From Monosiga brevicollis MX1 (taxonomy: Eukaryota; Opisthokonta; Choanoflagellata; Craspedida; Salpingoecidae), in contig NW_001865041.1 of assembly GCF_000002865.3 (NCBI RefSeq), positions 2,029,505 through 2,070,351 on the forward strand: a stretch of DNA of 40,847 nucleotides, written 5' to 3'. A model generated the notes under the pieces. It was not told the DNA's origin and ran no database searches. It worked only from the letters and a program-made list of their open reading frames with translations. How positions within the stretch are numbered: the first letter of the stretch is position 1; the number at the start of each line of letters is the position of its first letter. A program made the position numbers and the translations under genes. Shown here one piece after another: positions 10,160 to 19,452 of this stretch.

Positions 10160-13100
10160 ATGGGTCGCAAAAATGGCAGCTTTGACTTTGAGGCCGCCCC
10201 GACCGCCGCCCCACCCTCTGGTGGGGCGGGAGACACGGTGGATGCCCACTCTGGCCACTTCATGGGCCGACGCCAAGGCAGTGCCAACTTGAATGCAGCG
10301 CTGGAGGACAAAGCTTCTCCGCACGCCGCCGGTACAGTCGCAGAGTCGAGCCAGCCGCGCACGGCCATTGCTGGTCGCAAGGGTATATATGGTGGCATCT
10401 TCAAAAGTGCTGCTCAAATGGAGCGCGATCGCCAGCGTGATGCCCGTGAACAGCACCCAGATAGTGGGCATGTTTCCGTCGCCGTTGCTGCACACAATGG
10501 AGCCAATCCAAAGCGCCCAATGCCTGGCGCTCTGTCGGACAAGGAACGCGACCAGCGTTTCGTCGCGCTCGCCATTGTCGGTCGCCGTCATTTACGCCGG
10601 CGACAGTTTCACCAAGCCATCCCCTATTTTCGGGCGGCCCTCCAATATGCCCGAACCGTTGATGCCCGTCGTCGTCTTCCCTGCTACCGCTACCTGGGCA
10701 AATGCTACGTGGCCGTGCGCCAGTTTCCCAATGCCATCAAGGCACACGAACGCGAGCTCGCCTTGGCGCAGGAGGTGGAGGATGCCGCGCTGACTGCCCG
10801 TGGCTATGGCAATATCGGCCATGCCTTTCGCGCCAACCGTCAGTTCAACGATGCCATCACTCGCTTTGAGAAGCAGCTAGCTCTCAGTGAAATGATTCAT
10901 GATCGCCCTGGTCGTGTCGCTGCAACCGAAAACCTGGCGCGCAGCTACCAAGAGGTCGCTGCTGCGTGGTTGGCCAAGGGCAACAAAAAGCTTGCCCAGG
11001 TAAGCATCCCATCCATCTTACCTCTCTGCCATCTGCTTGGTTCCTTTTTCCCAGCTCCTATCCGATGTGCCTCACCCATCTTTCCTTCCAAACTCGTCTC
11101 AGGACTACTTTGCCAAGGCCATCAACTACTACCGGGTGTGCCTGCGCCTTTGCTCGCACAGGCGCCATCGAAACATTGTCATGCAAGGGCGTGCTTACGG
11201 TGGTCTTGGTGTCGTCTACGAGCAACTCGATGAGTACACCAAAGCTATCCAGGCCTACCAGCACCGTCTCAAGCTGGCAGAAAAATGCAATGATCGCGCT
11301 GCCGAGGGGCGCGCCTGGTGCAACATGGGCAATGCCTATCACGCCCTTCACCAGGACGATCGCGCTATTGAATGTTACCTCACTGACCTGCGCATCGCCG
11401 AGGACCTGGGCGATGCTATGAGCCAAGCCATTACCTGCAGGTTTGTCATGTCTTTGTGAACAAAAGCGGTCCTGTTGTTGTTCGACGTGCTGGAGCACTC
11501 CCAATCCCACCCAGCCCTTGTCAAGTGCACCCGCCGAAGCCTCATGATATCCTTACCGGGCGTTGTGCTTGCTATTTTTTTCACCTTGCGCTCTCTTTGC
11601 TGTTGACGCGCGCAGTAATCTGGGGCACTTGCACAAGACACTGGGCCACATTGAGGAAACGGTGGCATATTTTGAGCGCCACATTGCCATCGTGTCCTCC
11701 TTGAACAACCGCGAAGGTCTCGTGTACGGCCTGCTCAATCAGGGCAAGGTCCTCGAGACCATTGGTCGCTTCGATGACGCCGTTGCCGTTTTCAAGCAAC
11801 TTGCCAACTTGGCCGAGGACATGCAGCAGGATGAGGTCATGAGCACGGCACTGGCGGCCATTGGTCGCGTGCAGAAGAAGCAGTCGCAGGGCGTTCACAT
11901 TTCGCCTCGCGACGCAGTCATGGCTCTCATGGTCGATGCCGAGGGCGAAACCTTCCATCCACTGGCCAAGCGGTATGCAAAGCGTATCTGTGTCTCTGAC
12001 TTTTCCTTGCGCCAGGTGTCGCATGCTTTTGTTTTGTGGCTCGCGGCTCTTTTCGGCAGCGGGCCAGGGCACGATCCGTGCCAGTGGCTGGGTCATTGGG
12101 GCCATAGGGCTTGGTCATCGAGCAATATCTCTGCACTCTTGGCTCTTGCTCATCACATCTTTGATTTTTCATGCTTGATAGCACCATGCGCGGGATGTCA
12201 TCGCTGCGACGCGGCAAGCGTCAAAACGGCAAGGATGATGCTTGGACTGACTTGTATCACAGCGTAAGCAATTTTACTTGGCATGCTTTTGCACGGTCAT
12301 TTCGATTGGTTCTGACGTTTTAGGATGCGGATTTCATTTCCATTAGGCACCCGTCGGCTTGCGTGGCCGTTCCAACAGCATTGCGCAGCAGACACACCAG
12401 CTGGAGCTGCTGGCTAGCTACGAAGATGATACAAACTCGGCTGCCAAGGCCAAAGCGACAACGCTCGGCGAAACAAATGTCGATGCGCCCGGCCAAGCCT
12501 CACCGTCGCCCACCAGGTGCTGTGCACGCTGATGTTGCTCAAGCTCAAGTGTTCTCCCATTTCTGCTCCCGCCTCCTTCTTTCTTTCGCGCTCACGCCTC
12601 TTTGAACATGTGCAGGCCTGGTCCCTTTGGCGCCCGTCCCAAGTCTCAAACAGAATCACCTGCCGTTGCCTCCTCCTTGCAAAGCGCACCCAGCGCTCGA
12701 CCAGGCCCCTTTGCTCGCAGCCCCAAAGACGGCGCAGCAGCTCGCCCCAGCCCCTTTGCACGCGGCAGTCCCAGGCCGCTTTCAGCCAGCGACGAAGCCC
12801 CCGCGCGACCAGGCCCTTTTGGGCGCAAACCAGAGGCAGCTGCAGACGCGACCAGTCGGCCGGCCCCCTTTGGTCGGGGCAGCACGTCCTCCGAAGCCTC
12901 GCGCCCGGAAAGCGTCGTCGTGGACATTGATGCTGATAGTCCCTCCTCTGGCGCGGCAGATCTGGTTCCTACCGCCGCCCTTGGCGCTTCAGCCGAGTCT
13001 GCCGACGTTGATCTTGAGTCCCCTGTTCGACGCCGCTCCCAAACATCTGGCCTCAATTTGGCCGCCCGTTTGCGTCGTCGTGTTTCCAATCTTTTTGTTC

Positions 13101-13745
13101 GCCGTGATGGGGCAGACTTGTTTGTGCCCACTGAAGCTCGTGGAGGCGTTGGTGATGACGACCAATTTGGCTTTGATGTTGGCAATGACGATGAGTTTGG
13201 TTTTGTTGAAGCACCGATTGACTTGAATGCGCTCCAACTCATGCTGGCCAGCCTTCCCAAAAGTACGTTCGATCGTCTTATAATCGGGCTCAACCTAATT
13301 GTCATGCCTTTGCTGAGCTCACATCTCTCCCGCTGTTGCATCTTACTTTGCATCTATGGGGTGCCTTGCATCATCAGAATCCGAGGGACAGGCGCGCTCA
13401 GCCGTGGATGAGACGGACTTGGATGCAATTGACGACTTCCAAGTCAACGAATCGCTTGACGAGCAGGATATTTCCGCCCAGGGATTTGAAGAAACGGCGC
13501 GCAGCGCCCCTTTCAGCGGATCACAGCCCGATGACGATGCCTTTGATCACTATGACGGTGCCCATGAGGACGACGAGGACCACGTGATGCGTGGCCAGCG
13601 ACTATTGGATGCAATTGCCCAACTTGATGATAGCTTTGGTGGCAGCAGCACTCGTGCTTCTTCCGAGCAGAGCACCCGGCAACAGCGGGTAGACAACAGG
13701 GTCTCAGAACTGTTTGATGGCTTTGGAGACGAGGAGGCCTGCTAA
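10160..13745 (+). CDS. TPR-repeat scaffold protein, LGN/Pins/TTC28-type, with RPGPF repeats
   Basis: This is a 933-residue predicted cytoplasmic scaffold. Exons: 10160-10999, 11103-11440, 11616-11972, 12182-12263, 12347-12516, 12616-13262 and 13378-13745; every phase fits and the total is divisible by three. The N-terminus starts MGRKNGS, with Gly2 and Ser7, so N-myristoylation is conceivable. From about residue 135 to 510 there are 40-residue TPR units with the LGN-like pattern (for example RGYGNIGHAF, GRAYGGLGVVYEQL and GRAWCNMGNAYHAL). Such TPRs bind peptides of cortical and polarity proteins. After the TPRs comes a basic linker (RGMSSLRRGKRQ), then five RP(G/S/A)PF units, a basic patch (RLRRRVSNLFVRR) and an acidic C-terminus. 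I see no convincing GoLoco motif, so equating it with GPSM2 would go too far. It is convergent with the membrane-protein gene, 77 bases away. Confidence 0.88.
12614..12882 (+). repeat. Coding RPGPF-type short repeats (5 copies)
   Basis: Five copies of (A/S)RP(G/S/A)PF(G/A)R occur over about 85 residues of the TPR protein: RPGPFGARP, RPGPFARSP, RPSPFARGS, RPGPFGRKP and RPAPFGRGS. The spacing is irregular (about 16-25 residues), which suggests repeated linear binding motifs rather than a folded repeat. Confidence 0.85.
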
Positions 13746-13822
13746 GCCACCCGAATCAAGCTTCACATGCACCTTGAGTCCGCTGTGTAGTCATTTTCTT
13801 CCATTGCAAACAAGGCTCGGGC

Positions 13823-15432
13823 TCAGTGTGCTGGACGTTGTCGGGCGGCATGTTGCTGCTGCTCCAGCTCGACGCGCGCCAAGTGGCGACGCAAATCAGC
13901 CATGCTAACGACGCGCATGTGGCAAACTCTGTCGTAAATGCCGCGGCCATCAGCAAAAAAGAGCGGGGCCAAGAGGAGAAAGCTGGCACACCCCAATAAC
14001 AGTGTTTTGATCACCCCGCGCCCTACAATGCCAGCCTGTTGTTGTGCACGTGGCCCGACGCCATGGAGCGTCATTGTGAGCCGCTGCAGAATCTCAAGGT
14101 TATTCTTTTCACTCGTCTGCCAAACCTAATCGTATTTTTGACTGACCAATGTGAGGCGCCCACGCGCGTCGGAGGGTATCAGACAAAGTCCACATGCCAT
14201 TTTGCCAGGTGTCGAGCAAAACACAAACACAAATATCACTAAGCACGCGAACGTTTGGGCCAGCAGGGTGAGACGTTCCTGTTTCCCGGATCGGCACATG
14301 TGCGAGCGCCAGACAAGAAAGCGGAGCGTCCAGGGGGCTCAATAATAAGCCACGGCACCTTGGTACAGAATATAGAGGAGGTAGTACATGATGATGTCGT
14401 CCATGGCCATGGTCACGAGCGTATCGAGAAGAACCATCACATCCCTTTCCGTGAGATCCACGTCCACGTACTCGGCTGGGGCCAAGCGCAAGCGGTGATG
14501 AGCTTCGGACGACAAGCTGTTTTTCTGGCAAAGAGGCCATACAAATAACGGCCAGGACACCTCCTCCCCTTCTCCCACAGCCCAAGACGACCACTTCAGC
14601 AGTGCAACGTCTGACTTACAAAGGTCCACCTGCAAAAGCTCGCTTGCACCAAGCTGCAAAAGTGGGAAAGACGTTTGTGAGGAACGACGGGGGACAGCGC
14701 GAAGCGTGCTCGTGGCAGCAGTGAGGCATACCGCTGCAACGATAAAAGCCACAAAAATGAGGTCCAGGCTTTCGGCTAAAGCTCGAAGAGCTAGTGCCGC
14801 ATCCGGAACACGATCAAACATGCCTAATCAAGACACACAGCGTCCTGTCAGTGTTGTATCGCGATGCGCTGAGGGCAGGGCATGGTAAGCTTTGGGGAGG
14901 GGAGGTGCGTACGAGGTTGATTGGCATCATCCAAAGGTGCTGGCGTGCCTCTGGGCGAGGGGGCTGGGGGCCGAGGGTGGGGAGAGGGCACGTCGAGTCG
15001 TGCCGTTCTGTTCGTGTGCTCGGACGGCCAGAGGCCTCCGGCTCTTCTTGACTGTGCCCGGGACATCGTGGGCGGCGGCGGAGCAAAAGCGGCGAGGTCG
15101 CGTGCTTCTTGCTTTGCTGACCAGTAGCCATAGACGGGTCCCATAGGGGTGGGCACAAAGCCGAACACGGGCAGGCTGATGCTGGTGAGCGAATCCATGG
15201 CAGGAGTAGGCGCTGGGGTCGGGCTTGTGCTTGGCGTGGAACTTGCATCTGGGTGTGGAGTTGCCTGTGGGTCGTCTTCAGCTGAAGGCATGGCTGCTGC
15301 TTGGCGTGGCTGAGGGGCATCAATGTTCTGCTGCTCCCCTTGCTCAGGCGTCTGGATCACGAATCGGACCAGACAGAGAGAGACGAGCGAGAGCAGGATC
15401 AGTAGACCCGATAACACCACAATCAACCACAT
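13823..15432 (-). CDS. Multi-pass membrane protein, family not recognised
   Basis: It starts with ATG at 15432 and a signal anchor (LSGLLILLSLVSLCLVRFV). A long Pro/Ser/Thr-rich segment follows. Then come hydrophobic helices: LIFVAFIVAAV, IIMYYLLYILYQ, FACLVIFVFVFC and LLLGCASFLLLAPLFF. The tail is charged and ends HAARQRPAH. Exons 14913-15432, 14732-14823 and 13823-14083 are well supported. The middle ones (from 14653 and from 14524 down to about 14147) are less sure. One frame runs through the two middle helices but is broken by a TGA at 14339-14341. Either a very short intron, an error or a real break explains this. Pore, transporter or trafficking roles are all possible. It lies on the same strand just downstream of URI1, with 300 bases between. 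Confidence 0.6.
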
Positions 15433-15455
15433 GACACTTGAAAAATTTGATAGAA

Positions 15456-15504
<49 letters not shown>

Positions 15505-15732
15505 GATGTGCTGGGACTGGACTGAGAAGGAGAAGGCGAAGGAATTGAAACAACCAGCGTTAAAAAAAAAGAAGAAGAAAAAAAGAAAAAGATCTCAGTC
15601 GTGAAACTCATGTGTTCGATTCAATTTAGGAAGACGAGTAGGATGGGGTGGCGCCGTGGTTTGGCTCACGTCGCGGCTCAAAATGCAGCGCGACAGGGAG
15701 ACAGGGGTACCACGCCCAACTCCGGCGATGCA
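15433..15732. other. Intergenic region between URI1 and the membrane-protein gene
   Basis: This is 300 bases between two genes on the minus strand. It should contain the URI1 3' end and the promoter of the membrane protein. A 46-base A run and a second A/G-rich patch (15562-15592) dominate it. No further gene is visible. Confidence 0.7.
15457..15502. repeat. Poly-A run, 46 bases
   Basis: This is an uninterrupted A homopolymer, T on the sense strand of the adjacent minus-strand gene and only 25 bases upstream of its start codon. The length in an assembly is unreliable. A poly(dA:dT) promoter element is one possible role. Confidence 0.9.
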
Positions 15733-17521
15733 CTATTGTGATTGCATCTGCTGGCGAAAGAGGCTACCCTTCTTTTTGGCAGGTTTCTGGGCCCGCAGAG
15801 CACCTGCCTGAACAACGGGCACACCCTCCGCGGGGTCTTCCGGGGGCACAAACTAGAGTTGCAAAGAGGCAACGCACGCATGACACGTGCGCTTACAGGC
15901 AGGCTTGTGTTTGGGAGCGCGCGAGATCGAGATCGAGAGAGATCGAGAGATTGAGAGCGAGCGAGGAAGGAAGTAAAGAGGCAAGCACGTACCGGCGCAT
16001 CATCATGTTCATGGGCCATACGTTCGAGCAAGGCCGTCTCTGCCAGTGCCGCTTGAGCCTGGGCTGTTAGAATCTGCACCAGCATGCTTCATGTGAGAAG
16101 CTTACAATGCCAAGGAGAGTGTACACCGATCATGCAAAGGCAAAGATGCATGCCATGCAGCAGAGCCGGCGCGAAAACACGAGTGGTGTATCATTCTGCG
16201 TAGAACGTGGCTGTGCACAAGTCAGGTGGCCCAAATGCTGTTGGCAAGTCACTCACTTGGCGCGTCGACATGTCACGCTCAAAAACGCTTCGACCAGCAA
16301 GGTCACGGTGGTTGGGATCGCGTTGTGTTGGGGTACGCTCGCTGACTCTTCCCTGGAGGGTAGGATTGCCCTTGCGTTCTGCGACGCGCTCGGTGACGGC
16401 ACCGGCTGACGCGCGTTCAACGACTTGACCGGCGATGGCAGGGTTACCACGATTTGGCGGCGGGGGTCGTGATGGTGCTGCACTGGCATTGGTGTGAAAT
16501 TGATCCGAGGCTGTGGCTGGGCTTGCAGCAGCCTTTAAAAGCACGGAGTGGGAGTGGTCGCGGGGAGGGGGCGGGCGCTGGGGCTTTTGCACCGGATCGG
16601 GCACGGTGCCAGGACGGATGGGGACATTTTTTAGGATGGACCCCGAACGATGAGGCGGGGGTGGGTGACTTTCTGGCTGGACTTGCCCATCAAAAGAGAC
16701 ACGTTTCACGGGGCCTGAAGATGATGAGCCTCCACCTGCCGCCGCTGCTGCGACGTCAGCCGGTGATGCAAAAACCACTTGGGCCTGCGGCTGAGCCTTG
16801 GCCAAGGTGGTTGCTGATGTCACGGGCTGACTGGGCGCCGAGCTTCGAAACTTGATGGTTCTGGCGCAGGCAGAGAGACACGAAAGATCTCAGGTCAGAA
16901 TAAAGGCTGGCTTGCCAAGTGGAACCAATCGGGCAAGACCTACTTTGTGCTGGCCGTCGACGTGGGATGGTTTGCTGTGGGGGCTGACCGAGTGCTAGCA
17001 GGACTGGATTGGGCAGCCTCGGCCCGAGCAGTAGCTTCGTCCATAAACTTATCATACTCGGCAAAGTCGTTCAGAATGGCGGCTTGTTGCGCGGGGGTTC
17101 GCTCAGGAACATGTAGACCGGCCATTTCGAGGCGGGCACGCTCTTCCAGGCCTTCCTCCTCATCGTAGTCATCGCTGTCCAATTCATCCTCCAGAGCCTC
17201 AAGCTCGGCTGCCCGCGCCAGCCAGGAAGCCAGGGCATCGCCCCATGCCTGTTTTTGGTGTGTGCTGTCTTGGTTGTTTGTGGTCGAGACTGGCTCGGCG
17301 GGTTGCTCCGGCGCGGAGCCAGCAGCCGGCGAGCTCACAGCGGGTGTGGTTTTGGCCTGTGGCGGTGCAGGTCGGGGTGGCTTGGTGCCAGAAGTGGGGT
17401 TTGGGGAAGGCTGAACGGCTTTTACAGGTGCTTGGGTCACGGGCGGCTCGTTGGCATGGGTCTTGCCGGTAGGTCGCTCGTTGAATGGCTCATCGAGAGG
17501 CTCACAAATGTCCAAAAACTG

Positions 17522-17570
<49 letters not shown>

Positions 17571-18337
17571 GCGGGGTGAACTGAGGGCCATGTTCTTCGG
17601 GGCGTGGGCAGGTCAAGAGCAAGCAAGCAAGTTGGTCCGACTCACGTCTGTGTTGGCGCCCTGACCCTTGCCTTCGTGCATCACGTCCGAGCGCAGCTGT
17701 AGACCTTCCATTTCGTGCTGGAGTTGCTCGAGTGCCTTGTCCAGCTCTGAATTGACACGGGTGTGCTTGTGAACAAGCCCAGATGGCGCAAAGCAAGGGG
17801 TCCACTTGTGCCAATTGCCGCAAGCGCAGCGTTGCCCACCAAGAAGATTCGACCAACCTGTCAGGCGTCGCTGGATGATATCCTGCGTTTGGTAGCTTGT
17901 ACGGCGTAAAAAGTAATTGTCTCCAATCAACACAGTCAATTCATTGCAGTGGACCAGCTTGCCCGGCATGAAGGCCTTGCGCCCAAACGGCACCTGTTAT
18001 TCAGCAATATGATGAGGTGAGGGCAAGGAACGCGTGTGGAGCCCGGATACCACAGGCACAGTTCTTTCGAGTGAATGTCAAAGGTTGCGGGCACGTACCA
18101 TAATGGGATGGGCGACTCGTTTGGGCAGTTCGCCCAGCGTGGTGTGAACGGATTCATAAGTGTCTCTGATGGCGCGACGCTCACGGATGGCTTCCTCGGT
18201 GGCAGAAATCGCCTGCTCCACAAGCCCAGTCCTGCATGAGCACACAATGCGAGGACATTCGCACAGCAACAGGCGGTCAGCAATAGACGCACCCGGAGCC
18301 GTTGCTGCTCGTAGTAGGCAGCAAAGTTGCCCTCCAT
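15733..18337 (-). CDS. URI1: URI1, unconventional prefoldin RPB5 interactor
   Basis: This is a 592-residue URI homologue. Eight exons fit perfectly in phase: 18293-18337, 18099-18215, 17858-17993, 17646-17746, 16944-17518, 16257-16860, 15993-16073 and 15733-15852. The prefoldin-like helix (ISATEEAIRERRAIRDTYES) leads into VPFGRKAFMPGKLVH and TVLIGDNYFL, the hallmark beta-hairpin region of URI. A second helix (LDKALEQLQHEMEGLQ) closes the prefoldin part. URI works in the R2TP/prefoldin-like complex with RPB5 in RNA polymerase assembly (family knowledge). An acidic stretch (DELDSDDYDEEEGLEERA) lies in the middle. KRVSF is a canonical PP1-docking motif, and SGSILKN follows it. The C-terminal segment repeats G-x-V-x-E-R, as in other URI proteins, and ends KKGSLFRQQMQSQ. 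Proline-rich linkers are longer than in animal URI. The acceptor of exon 2 was chosen because it keeps frame. Confidence 0.92.
17527..17566. repeat. 40-base A run (T run in the sense strand) at a URI1 3' splice site
   Basis: On the coding strand this is 40 consecutive T, ending only 7 bases before the acceptor CAG of the 575-base exon. It is an extreme pyrimidine tract. Confidence 0.9.
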
Positions 18338-18492
18338 TCTGACTGATGGTGCCTATTGCAATGCTCACGTGGCCCCGTGAGCCAACGTCGTTCCGTTCAG
18401 AAAAATACAAGCGTTTCGAAATTGGTCGCATCGCTCTGCAACCTCTTTTCCACCTGGCCGTTCTTCCCGCATACGTCCCCCCCCCCCCCCCA

Positions 18493-18673
18493 NNNNNNNN
18501 NNNNNNNNNNNNNNNNNNNNNNNNNNNNNNNNNNNNNNNNNNNNNNNNNNNNNNNNNNNNNNNNNNNNNNNNNNNNNNNNNNNNNNNNNNNNNNNNNNNN
18601 NNNNNNNNNNNNNNNNNNNNNNNNNNNNNNNNNNNNNNNNNNNNNNNNNNNNNNNNNNNNNNNNNNNNNNNNN
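18493..18673. other. Assembly gap (181 N) with homopolymer flanks
   Basis: The gap is bounded by a C run on the left. On the right is a run of short homopolymer blocks (C, T, C, G, T, C, G, A), then another long C run to 18740. Such blocks are typical of poor read ends, so bases 18470-18745 should not be trusted. Confidence 0.95.
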
Positions 18674-19130
18674 ACCCTTTTTTCCCCGGGGGGTTTTTTC
18701 CCGGGAAAGGGTCCCCCCCCCCCCCCCCCCCCCCCCCCCCTCGCCCTGTGCTCTCGGCACTTCCGTGACCAACGCAACCCCATCCGCTCTCATTCCCCAG
18801 CCCTCGTCACTCACTCACGCGTCACGACACAGCTCGCGCGCGCGCGAGAGACTGACGATGGTCGTGTAAGCGATACTCTAACCGTTATTACACTTTAGCG
18901 GCTAACAAAATGTGACTTTGATCGCACTTTTGGTGTTGTTGTTTTCATTTCGAGGCTCAGTTCGGCGCTGATGTAGTCAAAGTCAAAGTTGATGCAGTTT
19001 ACAACTATAACGCATAGGAAGTTATTGAAGAGGATAATGGAGTATATGTCGTTGTCGCGGGCGGCATAAAATTTTTCTTCTTTTTGGTTGGTGCGCGGTT
19101 GGACCAACACTGACTGACAAACACTCAACA

Positions 19131-19157
19131 ACGACGACGACGACGACGACGACGACG
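19131..19157. repeat. (ACG)n trinucleotide repeat
   Basis: Nine units of a perfect ACG repeat are followed by imperfect ones. It lies in the upstream region of the BAR-SH3-I/LWEQ gene, outside the coding sequence I assign. Confidence 0.85.
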
Positions 19158-19452
19158 GCAGTGACGACAGCGACGGGCACGTCCTGGTTTGATCCGCTGG
19201 CTCGTTCAATTCGGTGTCTGGTCGACGGTCTAGAGGATCGTGTGGTGCTGGGGCTGTTGCGGCTGTGCGTGCCCATTCGGTCGCGCGTGAGCGAGGTGGG
19301 TGGGTCAACCTGCTGGCGCAACAACTTGCAGTGAGGCTCGGATTCTGCAGAGCAGGTCGCTCGAGCATACATTGCCCACATCCCGCGCGGCTAGACACTG
19401 TTTCAATGTGAATGGACATGAGCGTTTTTCTTTGACTGACCACAGCGACCCG

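Larger units (their letters stand above)
18338..19452. promoter_or_regulatory. Divergent region between URI1 and the BAR-SH3-I/LWEQ gene, with an assembly gap
   Basis: Both neighbours are transcribed outward, so both promoters should lie here. The interval contains a sequencing gap and low-quality homopolymer flanks, a CG-alternating patch (about 18836-18848) and a GAC repeat. A 190-residue open frame on the minus strand lacks domains and is biased by the GAC repeat. I do not call it a gene. Confidence 0.5.

Noticed and set aside
12646-13353. 235-residue antisense frame opposite the RPGPF exon
   Set aside because: The composition mirrors the sense repeat. It starts and ends without signals, while the sense frame fits seven exons in phase.
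13560-13745. GoLoco motif at the C-terminus of the TPR protein
   Set aside because: The helix GQRLLDAIAQLDDSF and the later STRQQRVDNR only loosely resemble it. The order and the key Gln-Arg spacing do not match.
14339-14341. Selenocysteine at the in-frame TGA
   Set aside because: I could not see a convincing SECIS hairpin nearby, and the residue is in a short loop between membrane helices with no redox motif.
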